From Candidatus Phaeomarinibacter sp. (lineage in GTDB: Bacteria; Pseudomonadota; Alphaproteobacteria; CGMCC-115125), in NCBI GenBank assembly GCA_028279995.1, contig JANQMQ010000548.1:1-7445 (forward strand): a stretch of DNA of 7,445 nt. The letters run 5' to 3'. Under the pieces are notes generated by a model. It had not been told where the DNA came from, made no database searches, and was given only the letters and a program-made list of their open reading frames with translations. Shown here piece after piece: positions 1 through 6,118 of this stretch; the first letter of the stretch is position 1, and each line of letters opens with the position of its first letter. Both the position numbers and the translations under genes were made by a program.

Positions 1-835
1 CTTCCGCCAGCTTCGAGCCCTGCTCATCGGAATGGCCGAGGTCACGCTCTGAGAAGAACACTTCGTGGTGAATATCGAGTGCAGCCAGATCATCCTTGAT
101 CATCGCCATCATCGCATTGATGGAGGCATTCTTGACGATGGGAAGCCATTCAGCTTCGTCCATGTCGGCAAGAGCCTTGCCGTGCTCATCCGCAAGAGCT
201 TTGCCCACCGGCACGAGATAGTCGCCGGGGTAAAGCCCTTCCGGAATCTCACCGATGTCTTCACCCAGTGCTTCGCGGTAGCGCAGGAACGCGGAGCGCG
301 CCAGCACCTCGATCTGACCGCCTGCATCATTGATGTAGTACTCGCGCGCCACATCATAGCCGGCCTTGGTCAGCAGGTTCGCCAGGGCGTCGCCGAAGAT
401 GGCGCCCCGGCAATGACCCACATGCATTGGCCCCGTCGGGTTGGCGGAGACGTACTCAACATTCACCTTGCGGTTGCCGCCAACATTAGCGTCACCGAAT
501 GTCTCACCCGCATCCAGCACACCCTTCACCTGCCCGCGCATCAGGTCTTCGGAGAGGCGTAGATTGATAAAGCCGGGTCCCGCGACCTCAGCCGAAGCGA
601 TTGAGGGATCGGACGTGATGTCCGCTGCAATGGCGTCCGCGATATCGCGCGGCTTCATCTTGGCCTGTTTGGCCAGAACCATGGCCGCATTGGTGGCGAT
701 ATCGCCATGTGACGGATCGCGTGGCGGCTCCACCGTGACATTTGAGAGGTCAAGCCCGTCTGGCAGCGTGCCGGCGGACGAAAGAGCCTCAAGCGTCTTC
801 AAAAGGACGGCGCGGATATCGCTGAATAGGTTCAT
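1..835 (-). CDS. argS: Arginyl-tRNA synthetase, N-terminal part (cut by left edge)
   Basis: Class I aminoacyl-tRNA synthetase that charges tRNA(Arg) with arginine in the cytoplasm. The frame stays open from ATG at 835 to the window edge, giving 278 residues, about half of the usual 550-600. It begins [18 protein letters not shown], a typical ArgS start leading into the N-terminal tRNA-binding domain (roughly residues 1-110). The family signature [16 protein letters not shown] follows at residues 126-141, and HVGH at 138-141 is the class I HIGH ATP-binding motif. The downstream stretch with [15 protein letters not shown] is also typical of ArgS. The KMSKS loop and anticodon-binding domain lie outside the window. 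It follows dgt on the same strand after 104 nt, and no good Shine-Dalgarno is visible before the ATG. I saw no frameshift. Identity is very secure; the start is likely but rests on family resemblance. Confidence 0.96.
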   Translation of the reverse strand, partial: MNLFSDIRAVLLKTLEALSSAGTLPDGLDLSNVTVEPPRDPSHGDIATNAAMVLAKQAKMKPRDIADAIAADITSDPSIASAEVAGPGFINLRLSEDLMRGQVKGVLDAGETFGDANVGGNRKVNVEYVSANPTGPMHVGHCRGAIFGDALANLLTKAGYDVAREYYINDAGGQIEVLARSAFLRYREALGEDIGEIPEGLYPGDYLVPVGKALADEHGKALADMDEAEWLPIVKNASINAMMAMIKDDLAALDIHHEVFFSERDLGHSDEQGSKLAE

Positions 836-939
836 ATGTATAGACGTCAGATGGAAGGAGAAGAGGACGCTCGATACACCTTTGAGCGCTGTTTGTCATG
901 CGGGGCCGGATTGTCCCGAAGTTGGCCAGAAGCGGACGA
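836..939 (-). other. dgt-argS intergenic spacer
   Basis: This 104-nt gap lies between the dgt stop and the argS start. I see no terminator with a T-run, no convincing promoter pair and no purine-rich ribosome-binding site just before the argS ATG. The only symmetry is a weak 5-bp inverted repeat (CGCTC at 868-872, GAGCG at 884-888, 11-nt loop). Read-through from dgt into argS is therefore the simplest inference. Confidence 0.5.
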
Positions 940-2142
940 CTAACGGAAAATCGGGTCCGGCTGAAACAGTCGTCGGTGCTCTTCGATGGCAAAGCGGTCC
1001 GTCATCCCGGCCACATAGTCGCAAACGGTTTCCGCCGTCTTCACCGTGCGCGGGCCATCAGTCATCTCCTGCCACTCATTGGGCAGCAAGGACGGCTCGT
1101 TGACAAGAAGGTCAAATATCTCCGTCATCACGCGCTTCGCCTTGCTCATCATCCGGTTGACCTGGAAGTGCCGGTACATCCGCTCCAGCAGGAATGATTT
1201 CAGAGCCCGATCATGAGCCTGCATCTCTTCGGAGAATGAGGCGATCTGTATACCAGCATTGCGGATATCATCGCTGCAACCCGGGCCGATTTTTCCAAGG
1301 CGGCTCGTCGTCTCGGCAATCACGTCCTCAACCATGTGAGAAATCAGTCTACGGATGGCTTCATGGCGCAGGCGGCGTGGCGCCAGTCCAGGATAGGCAT
1401 CGTGCACCTCACGGAACATGTCGCCGACCAGCGGCAGTGACATGAGGTCATCCGCCGTGAACAGACCAGCGCGCAAACCATCGTCAATGTCGTGATTGTT
1501 GTAGGCAATGTCGTCCGACAGCGCGGCCACCTGTGCTTCAAGGCTTGCATAGGTGTGCAGGTCCAGACCCTCAAGGCCTTCATACTCGCGGAAGGCCCGC
1601 GGCAGATGGTTGGTCCCTTCGCCCTTGGCGATGACAGGACCATTGTGCTTCACCACGCCTTCCAGCGTTTCCCAGGTGAGGTTGAGACCGTCGAAATCGG
1701 CATAGCGCTGTTCCAGCCGGGTGACGATGCGTAGGGTCTGGGCGTTGTGATCAAAGCCGCCATAGTCTTCCATGCATTCGGCCAGCGCGTCCTCGCCTGC
1801 GTGCCCGAACGGGGTGTGGCCAAGGTCATGGGCCAGCGCCAGGGCCTCGGCGATGTCTTCATCAAGGCCCAGGAAGCGGCTCAATGAGCGCGCGATCTGC
1901 GCGACTTCGAGCGAGTGAGTCAGCCGCGTCCGGTAGTAGTCGCCTTCGTGATAGACGAAGACCTGCGTCTTGTGCTTCAGACGGCGGAAGGCACCGGAAT
2001 GGATGATCCGGTCCCGGTCCCGCTGATAGGGCGATCGGGTGCGGCTTTCCATTTCGTCATGCCGCCGACCGCGTGTTGCGGACGGGTCCGTGGCATAGGG
2101 CGCTAGGTCGCCGGTGATCGGTTTTGTCAGGGCGGGTGCCAC
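940..2142 (-). CDS. dgt: dGTPase-like dNTP triphosphohydrolase (HD domain)
   Basis: Predicted cytosolic enzyme that hydrolyses dNTPs to deoxynucleosides and tripolyphosphate, affecting dNTP pools. It has 400 residues, normal for the type-2 dGTPase-like family. The N-terminal family block SPYQRDRDRIIHSGAFRRLK (37-56) is followed by KTQVF. The HD metal site is then visible: H76 in RLTHS, H105-D106 in AHDLGH, H109 and H114 in GHTPFGHAG, and the last acidic ligand in LSDDIAY (D210 or D211). Start choice: the GTG at 2142 keeps the N-terminal segment APYATDPSATRGRR that relatives carry; an internal ATG at residue 31 would remove it. The start lies 3 nt after the ytoQ stop, with only a distant AAGGG-like SD, so translational coupling to ytoQ is likely. 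argS follows. True substrate preference (dGTP or general dNTP) cannot be read from the sequence. Confidence 0.95.
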   Translation of the reverse strand: MAPALTKPITGDLAPYATDPSATRGRRHDEMESRTRSPYQRDRDRIIHSGAFRRLKHKTQVFVYHEGDYYRTRLTHSLEVAQIARSLSRFLGLDEDIAEALALAHDLGHTPFGHAGEDALAECMEDYGGFDHNAQTLRIVTRLEQRYADFDGLNLTWETLEGVVKHNGPVIAKGEGTNHLPRAFREYEGLEGLDLHTYASLEAQVAALSDDIAYNNHDIDDGLRAGLFTADDLMSLPLVGDMFREVHDAYPGLAPRRLRHEAIRRLISHMVEDVIAETTSRLGKIGPGCSDDIRNAGIQIASFSEEMQAHDRALKSFLLERMYRHFQVNRMMSKAKRVMTEIFDLLVNEPSLLPNEWQEMTDGPRTVKTAETVCDYVAGMTDRFAIEEHRRLFQPDPIFR

Positions 2143-2145
2143 GGG

Positions 2146-2601
2146 CTAGAGCGACCCTTCGATGACGTATTTCAGGATGCGGACCACCTGTGAAGGCTCC
2201 TGCGCCCAGGCGAGCGCGGCACCATCCACTTCCTTTAGGGGATGGCGCAGATCAGGGTCATGCAGGGTGACGATAGGCTTGTTGAGCGCCGCCGCGTAGC
2301 CGGCATCAAAGGCGGCGTTCCACTGCTTGTATTTGTCGCCGAAGCGCACAACCACGATATCCGCATCCTTGATAAGGGTAGAGGTGCGGATCGCGTTCAC
2401 CTTGGCACCCTTGTTGTCGTACCAGAACTCGTTGTCCTCGGGGCCCAGGATATCCGCGCCACAGGCGTCAGATGAGCCGTGATCGGTGACAGGGGCCGAA
2501 AATGAGACCGGAAGTCCGGCGGCCTTGGTGCCGGCCTCTATCTGGTCCCGCCAGTCGGTGTGGATTTCGCCGGAAAGATAGACCTGCCAGGTTTTGCTCA
2601 T
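2146..2601 (-). CDS. ytoQ: YtoQ family protein (nucleoside 2-deoxyribosyltransferase-like)
   Basis: A 151-residue soluble protein recognised as the YtoQ family, which is grouped by fold with nucleoside 2-deoxyribosyltransferases; its biochemical activity is, to my knowledge, not established. Visible family features are the opening WQVYLSGEIHTDWRDQIEAG (residues 5-24), a central block with GPEDNEFWYDNKGAKVNAIR (53-72), the acidic strand DADIVVVRFGDKYKQWNAAF (79-98) and the helix DAGYAAALNKPIVTLHD (99-115). The layout resembles a Rossmann-like deoxyribosyltransferase core, with R86, D89, W94 and D99 as plausible active-site region residues (inference). No signal peptide or membrane segment is seen. 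The ATG at 2601 agrees with family N-termini and has a modest upstream SD (ACGAG). It is the first gene of the leftward ytoQ-dgt block, and the 3-nt gap to dgt suggests a shared role in deoxynucleotide or deoxynucleoside turnover. Confidence 0.88.
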   Translation of the reverse strand: MSKTWQVYLSGEIHTDWRDQIEAGTKAAGLPVSFSAPVTDHGSSDACGADILGPEDNEFWYDNKGAKVNAIRTSTLIKDADIVVVRFGDKYKQWNAAFDAGYAAALNKPIVTLHDPDLRHPLKEVDGAALAWAQEPSQVVRILKYVIEGSL

Positions 2602-2638
2602 TTTGGGCTCGTTTCTGTACTTGGGCCTTAGGCACTTG

Positions 2639-2663
2639 GATTGACAATCGCTTCTGTGCGATT
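2639..2663. promoter_or_regulatory. Two overlapping dyads in the erpA promoter, candidate operator
   Basis: GATTG-A-CAATC (2639-2649) is a perfect interrupted palindrome covering the -35 box. AATCGC-TTCTGT-GCGATT (2646-2651 and 2658-2663) is a second perfect inverted repeat lying almost wholly within the -35/-10 spacer. The two share bases AATC. This placement suits a repressor or a spacer-binding activator. No match to a Fur, Irr, RirA or IscR box was recognised. Confidence 0.4.
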
Positions 2664-2734
2664 ACCTAATGATAACAAGTCGCATCGCAAGGTTGAAAAA
2701 CCGGTGCAATGCCACTTGGGCGATTTTGAGTATC

Positions 2735-2739
2735 GAGGG
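2735..2739 (+). promoter_or_regulatory. Ribosome-binding site that sets the erpA start
   Basis: GAGGG lies 7 nt before the ATG at 2747. The frame is open upstream to an ATG at 2669, but that start has no SD and would add 26 residues unlike the family, so 2747 is chosen. Confidence 0.75.
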
Positions 2740-2746
2740 TGTACCC

Positions 2747-3124
2747 ATGAGCGACGTGCAAGTCGAGAGCAACGCTGCAGACGCAGTTCCGGCCCCGGGC
2801 GGTGATTTCACCGTATCGGACAATGCCGTCAAACAGATTGCCAAGATCCTCTCCGGCGAGGCTGAGGGAACGATGTTGCGCGTCAGCGTCGAGGGCGGCG
2901 GTTGCTCCGGCTTTCAGTACAACTTCACGTTCGATGACACGAAAACGGACGACGATCTGGTGATTGCGCGTGACGGGGCTACTGTCCTCGTGGATTCGGT
3001 GTCGCTCATGTATGTCGGCGGGTCCGAGTTAGACTTTGTGGACGACCTCATCGGCCAGTCTTTTCAGGTTAAAAACCCCAACGCCACCGCCTCCTGCGGC
3101 TGCGGCACATCTTTCTCGGTCTAG
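2747..3124 (+). CDS. erpA: Iron-sulfur cluster insertion protein, ErpA/IscA (HesB) family
   Basis: A-type Fe-S carrier that receives clusters from the assembly scaffold and delivers them to apo-enzymes in the cytoplasm. From the chosen ATG the product has 125 residues. The first 20 or so are a poorly conserved, Ala/Pro-rich tail, and the HesB domain fills about 21-125. The three cluster-binding cysteines are present: C53 in GGGCSGFQY, and C117 and C119 in the C-terminal TASCGCGTSFSV. The stretch DLIGQSFQVKNPNATASCGC is highly typical of ErpA, so ErpA is favoured over SufA or IscA, although the subfamilies are hard to separate by eye. It lies divergent from ytoQ-dgt, with xth 61 nt downstream on the same strand. 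No isc or suf scaffold gene is in the window, which fits a stand-alone erpA. Confidence 0.93.
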   Translation: MSDVQVESNAADAVPAPGGDFTVSDNAVKQIAKILSGEAEGTMLRVSVEGGGCSGFQYNFTFDDTKTDDDLVIARDGATVLVDSVSLMYVGGSELDFVDDLIGQSFQVKNPNATASCGCGTSFSV

Positions 3125-3156
3125 CGTTCTGGCAAATCGGCGCGCCCTCGCCTAAC

Positions 3157-3179
3157 CTCCGCAGCCCTGACCTGCGGAG
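3157..3179 (+). promoter_or_regulatory. Hairpin masking the xth Shine-Dalgarno
   Basis: CTCCGCAG (3157-3164) and CTGCGGAG (3172-3179) form a perfect 8-bp stem with a 7-nt loop. The right arm contains GGAG (3176-3179), the only SD for xth, placed 6 nt before its ATG. In mRNA the ribosome-binding site would be paired with the left arm. No T-run follows, so an intrinsic terminator is unlikely. Confidence 0.6.
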
Positions 3180-3185
3180 TGCCCC

Positions 3186-3968
3186 ATGAAGATCGCGACC
3201 TGGAACGTCAATTCCATCAAAGTGCGCCTGCCTAACCTGCTGGCCTGGCTGAAAGACGCCGAGCCGGATGTGGTGTGCCTGCAGGAACTCAAATGCATGG
3301 ACGACGCCTTCCCGCGTTCTCAGGTTGAGGACGCGGGCTACAATGTCGAGACGCACGGCCAGAAGACGTATAACGGCGTTGCCATCCTCTCAAAATCACC
3401 AATGGAAGACGTGACGCGCGGTCTTCCCGGCATGGAGGAGGATGAGCAAGCTCGGTATCTTGAAGCACTGGTTCCTGCCGGTGACCAGATGCTGCGGGTG
3501 GCATCGATCTATCTACCTAACGGCAACCCCGCGCCGGGGCCGAAATACGACTATAAGCTCGACTGGATGCGGAAGCTCCACGATCATGCCCGGTCGCATC
3601 TGGTTCACGAAGAACCACTTGTCCTCGCCGGTGACTACAACGTCATTCCGACAGCCGATGATGTCCATGACCCCAAGGCTTGGGAGGATGACGCCCTGTT
3701 CCGACCCGACACGCTCGCAGCCTTCCGGTCGATTGCCAATCTCGGTCTGACCGACGCCTTCCGGGCATGCCACACGACCCCGCATCGCTATTCCTTCTGG
3801 GACTATCAGGCCGGTGCCTGGCAGAAGGACAATGGCATTCGCATCGATCATCTGATGCTGAGCGCGCAGGCAGCCGACCGCCTCACAGGCTGTGACATCG
3901 ACAAATATGTCCGCGACTGGGAAAAGCCATCGGACCATGTGCCGGTTTGGGCGGAGTTTGATTTCTAG
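3186..3968 (+). CDS. xth: Exodeoxyribonuclease III (AP endonuclease, ExoIII family)
   Basis: DNA-repair nuclease of the endonuclease/exonuclease/phosphatase superfamily: it cuts at abasic sites and removes 3' blocking groups and 3' nucleotides from duplex DNA, using Mg2+. It has 260 residues, full length for the family (E. coli Xth has 268). Catalytic landmarks are all present: N7 in TWNVNSIKVR, E34 in CLQELK, Y109 in SIYLPNGNP, D150 and N152 in GDYNVIP, the YSFWDY block at 202-207, D221 in RIDHLM, and D250-H251 in the closing SDHVPVW. The ATG at 3186 gives the canonical start MKIATWNVNS and has GGAG 6 nt upstream, held within a hairpin arm. It follows erpA by 61 nt, probably on one transcript. 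Its TAG directly touches the TAA of the convergent M81 gene. Confidence 0.96.
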   Translation: MKIATWNVNSIKVRLPNLLAWLKDAEPDVVCLQELKCMDDAFPRSQVEDAGYNVETHGQKTYNGVAILSKSPMEDVTRGLPGMEEDEQARYLEALVPAGDQMLRVASIYLPNGNPAPGPKYDYKLDWMRKLHDHARSHLVHEEPLVLAGDYNVIPTADDVHDPKAWEDDALFRPDTLAAFRSIANLGLTDAFRACHTTPHRYSFWDYQAGAWQKDNGIRIDHLMLSAQAADRLTGCDIDKYVRDWEKPSDHVPVWAEFDF

Positions 3969-5546
3969 TTACTTCAAAGGCTTGCGGGATCGCTGAAACG
4001 CAGTGCCCATGGGCATCAGACGTACGCCGCTACGTAAACGGCGATAGGGCAAGTCGAGATGGTCCGCCGGGTTCGGTCCCGGGCTGCCGACAACGATTAT
4101 GTCGCGGGCAATCTTCTGAAAATCTGCACGGAAATGAACGGAACTCTTGACCGCAATGATGTTCTCTTGTGCCGGGTCCACGCCGAATGCGGTGAACATT
4201 GCCTGATCCGCGGTCTGTACCTTCCGGCTTGCAACGACAATCCGTACGTCTTCAATCATCAACAGTGCTGATTTTCCAAGCGAAAGATGGGCTCCCCGGT
4301 AAAACGGTCCGTGTGCGTCTATTTCCCCGTCGTGGAGCTTCAAGACTCTGAATTTGCCGTCAACAGGTAGTTCTTTTGCCCCGCCGGTCCATGCACCAAG
4401 CGCTAGGTTTATGTCCCCACCCTCGCCTGCTGACCAGGCGGCATCTGCGGCCGCTGGATCAAACAGGACGCCGCACAGGGCTGTTTCCGCGCCTGAGATC
4501 AACGATCGCAGGATACCCACTGTGTCGCCGTTTCCGCCGGCACCTGGATTGTCCTGCGTGTCCGCGAGGATCAACGGGCCGTCACGACGGTCCAGGGTGC
4601 TTGCAGCTTCGCCATAGGCTACAGCCTCTTCCGCCGTCCAGATTTTCTGGCGGAAGCCGCGTTCAAATTCCATGAAGGCCTCTGCCAGACGGTCCACGGC
4701 TTCATCTGCGGCTTCCTGTGTCTCTGCATAGGCCATGACCGCGGGGCCGCACTCGGCAATGTCAGCCGGCGGAAACCCCATGCACGCAGAAGTGCTCAGA
4801 ACAGGCACTTCGTCAGTCTCGCCGCTCTCAAGCTTAAGGTGTTCAAGTGCCGTCACATCGGCATAAATGAGCGATGCGGGATCACTCATCGTCGATTGGG
4901 CGGTCAGCGGGATCAGGTAGTTCAGCTTGCGGAAGGCCTTGGCCGGCCGCATTGCACCGCGAACCAGTGTGGCGACAAGCTTGGCCGCACGGGCCCCCGT
5001 CTCTGCCATGTCCACATGAGGGTATGTTCTGTAGGCAACGAGGGCATCAGAATTGCGCACCATCTTGGCGGTGACATTCGCGTGCAGGTCCAGCGACGCC
5101 ACGATGGGGATCTGGCCATTTGTGATGTCACGGACCCACTCAAGCAGGTCACCTTCGCCATCCTCCATTTCTTCAGTGACCATGGCACCATGCAGGTCGA
5201 GATAGATGGCATCCAGCGGCCCATCGCGCAGGGCGCGCTCCAACTCTTCGACCATCATGCCCGCGATATGAGCAAAGGCGTCAGACGTCACGTGGGCAGA
5301 CGGTGTAGCGGCCGCCCAGACCATCGGCACGGGGACGATATCTTGTGCCGGTGCTTCGGCAAGGAACCCGGCGATGGGGATGTTCATGTCCGCTGCGCCA
5401 TCAGCACCCGGGGCAAAGGTGGCCAGCAGTCCTGGCCCACCTTGCAGGGCCGGCCACGCATCAGGCTTCAGAAAAGCATCCAGATCCGCCTTCTGAGGGG
5501 CGAATGTGTTGGTCTCGTGCTGAAATCCACCGACCGCGACGCGCAT
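3969..5546 (-). CDS. M81 family metallopeptidase (MlrC / microcystinase C-like)
   Basis: A 525-residue protein of the M81 family, whose named member MlrC cleaves linearised microcystin and its tetrapeptide in sphingomonads. Most homologues have no known substrate, so only the fold is claimed. The N-terminal catalytic domain (about 1-300) opens MRVAVGGFQHETNTF. It carries the likely zinc-ligand motifs YLDLHGAM (H119), SLDLHANV (D153, H155) and YPHVDM (H177). The C-terminal MlrC domain (about 310-505) includes DTQDNPGAGGNGDTVG (329-344) and VGSPGPNPADH. No signal peptide is seen, so it is probably cytoplasmic. Start choice: ATG at 5546 gives the family start and has AAAAGG about 8 nt upstream; the open frame reaches back to 5606 but those 20 residues are unlike the family. 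It is divergent from the EthD gene and convergent with xth. Residue roles are inferred by motif similarity. Confidence 0.9.
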   Translation of the reverse strand: MRVAVGGFQHETNTFAPQKADLDAFLKPDAWPALQGGPGLLATFAPGADGAADMNIPIAGFLAEAPAQDIVPVPMVWAAATPSAHVTSDAFAHIAGMMVEELERALRDGPLDAIYLDLHGAMVTEEMEDGEGDLLEWVRDITNGQIPIVASLDLHANVTAKMVRNSDALVAYRTYPHVDMAETGARAAKLVATLVRGAMRPAKAFRKLNYLIPLTAQSTMSDPASLIYADVTALEHLKLESGETDEVPVLSTSACMGFPPADIAECGPAVMAYAETQEAADEAVDRLAEAFMEFERGFRQKIWTAEEAVAYGEAASTLDRRDGPLILADTQDNPGAGGNGDTVGILRSLISGAETALCGVLFDPAAADAAWSAGEGGDINLALGAWTGGAKELPVDGKFRVLKLHDGEIDAHGPFYRGAHLSLGKSALLMIEDVRIVVASRKVQTADQAMFTAFGVDPAQENIIAVKSSVHFRADFQKIARDIIVVGSPGPNPADHLDLPYRRLRSGVRLMPMGTAFQRSRKPLK

Positions 5547-5676
5547 GTTAGACGCCTTTTCAAGTGAGTGTGCGGCGATCCGCGCATACGCCATGCCCGG
5601 CCACACACGCCAACTAGCTTAGGACTCGTTGGCAGCCCATGGCTACACTCAAAGACAGCAAAAACGCGCACAAAAT

Positions 5677-5722
5677 ATGACCGCGGGTTGCCGGCAAATC
5701 CTAAATGCCCGGGAGCGGTCAT
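5677..5722 (+). repeat. Inverted repeat in the EthD leader
   Basis: ATGACCGC (5677-5684) and GCGGTCAT (5715-5722) are perfect 8-nt complements, separated by 30 nt. Inside them are the palindromes TTGCCGGCAA (5688-5697) and CCCGGG (5708-5713). The right arm ends one nt before the purine-rich SD. It may be an operator or an mRNA leader fold; the sequence alone does not decide. Confidence 0.5.
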
Positions 5723-5724
5723 CA

Positions 5725-5731
5725 GAGGAGG
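5725..5731 (+). promoter_or_regulatory. Strong ribosome-binding site for the EthD gene
   Basis: GAGGAGG lies 8 nt before ATG 5740 and is close to a full anti-SD complement. It decides the start: upstream in-frame ATGs at 5629 and 5677 lack an SD and would add residues outside the domain. Confidence 0.85.
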
Positions 5732-5739
5732 CTAACATC

Positions 5740-6108
5740 ATGATCAAATTGATATTCTGTCTTCACCGGCTTCCCTCACTGACAGCCGAGGAATTCCGTG
5801 AGTATTGGTGGAGCAAGCACGCGCCTTTGGTGAAAGAACGCGCTCCGGCGCTCAAAATTGCGCGCTATGTGCAATCTCATGGGATGGAAAACCCATTGGA
5901 CGACGCCATGCAGGCGTCCCGGGAAGCTCAGCCCAAATATGACGGGTTTGCAGAGCTCTACTGGCAGAGCGAAGATGATCTCAATTTCGCCATGACGGAT
6001 GAGGCGGCCCTGAAGGCTGGTGCCGAGCTTCTGGATGATGAGAGGAAATTCATCGACCTGAAGCGGTCCTCCCTCACCTTCGTGCGCGAACGCCCGGTCG
6101 TGGGGTAG
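5740..6108 (+). CDS. EthD domain-containing protein
   Basis: A small 122-residue protein with an EthD domain (dimeric alpha/beta-barrel, ferredoxin-like fold) over about residues 1-110. The diagnostic segment is near the start: KLIFCLHRLPSLTAEEFREY (3-22), then WWSKHAPLVKE, matching the EthD pattern of a first strand, a 'T-x-E-E-F-x-x-Y-W' helix and an 'HAPLV' turn. A later strand with YDGFAELYWQSEDDLNFAM matches the second half. EthD was named from an ethyl tert-butyl ether degradation locus, and relatives occur in polyketide and aromatic-compound pathways; the function of this copy is unknown. No signal peptide or transmembrane helix is seen. It is a single-gene rightward unit, divergent from the M81 peptidase and convergent with the Sel1 gene, with 10 nt between stop codons. 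Confidence 0.85.
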   Translation: MIKLIFCLHRLPSLTAEEFREYWWSKHAPLVKERAPALKIARYVQSHGMENPLDDAMQASREAQPKYDGFAELYWQSEDDLNFAMTDEAALKAGAELLDDERKFIDLKRSSLTFVRERPVVG

Positions 6109-6118
6109 TCTGCGACCG
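6095..6118. terminator. Weak hairpin at the convergent EthD/Sel1 ends
   Basis: CGGTCG (6095-6100) and CGACCG (6113-6118) form a perfect 6-bp stem spanning the EthD stop codon. In the rightward RNA further G-U and G-C pairs can extend it inward. No T-run follows on either side, so it is at best an imperfect bidirectional terminator. Confidence 0.3.

Larger units (their letters stand above)
2602..2746. promoter_or_regulatory. Divergent promoter region between ytoQ and erpA
   Basis: This 145-nt spacer separates the leftward ytoQ start from the rightward erpA start and must carry signals for both. Rightward, a perfect -35 box TTGACA sits at 2641-2646, and CCTAAT (four matches to TATAAT) lies 18 nt downstream at 2665-2670. 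Leftward, TATCAT read on the minus strand (2669-2674) matches five of six -10 positions, but its -35 partner is poor. The rightward -10 and leftward -10 overlap, so the two promoters may compete. The -35 match is directly visible; actual start sites are inferred. Confidence 0.5.
5547..5739. promoter_or_regulatory. Divergent M81/EthD intergenic region
   Basis: This 193-nt spacer lies between two divergent starts. It must hold promoters for both genes, but I found no -35/-10 pair with good boxes and spacing on either strand. The right half carries the inverted repeat annotated separately and leads into the strong EthD ribosome-binding site. No further small gene is supported here. Confidence 0.45.

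Noticed and set aside
441..1103. Long rightward open frame (220 codons)
   Set aside because: It lies antisense to the secure argS and dgt coding sequence, spans both genes and the gap between them, and its translation resembles no family.
2669..2746. Upstream start extending ErpA by 26 residues
   Set aside because: It has no SD, and the extension is unlike ErpA and would start inside the promoter region. The ATG at 2747 has GAGGG at good spacing.
4004..4015. Perfect 12-bp palindrome TGCCCATGGGCA near the xth/M81 junction
   Set aside because: It has no loop and no T-run, and lies within M81 codons for LMPMGT. It is a poor terminator and likely due to chance.
4839..5567. Rightward open frame of 242 codons
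   Set aside because: It is entirely antisense to the M81 gene, which has clear motifs. Long antisense frames are expected in high-GC DNA, and its Cys/His/Arg-rich translation is typical of a shadow frame.
5547..5606. Upstream start extending the M81 protein by 20 residues
   Set aside because: The family begins at MRVAVGGFQHETNTF, and the ATG at 5546 has its own AAAAGG site.
5629..5649. TTGGCA and TACACT boxes as an EthD promoter
   Set aside because: Only 9 nt separate them, too short for a sigma-70-type promoter.
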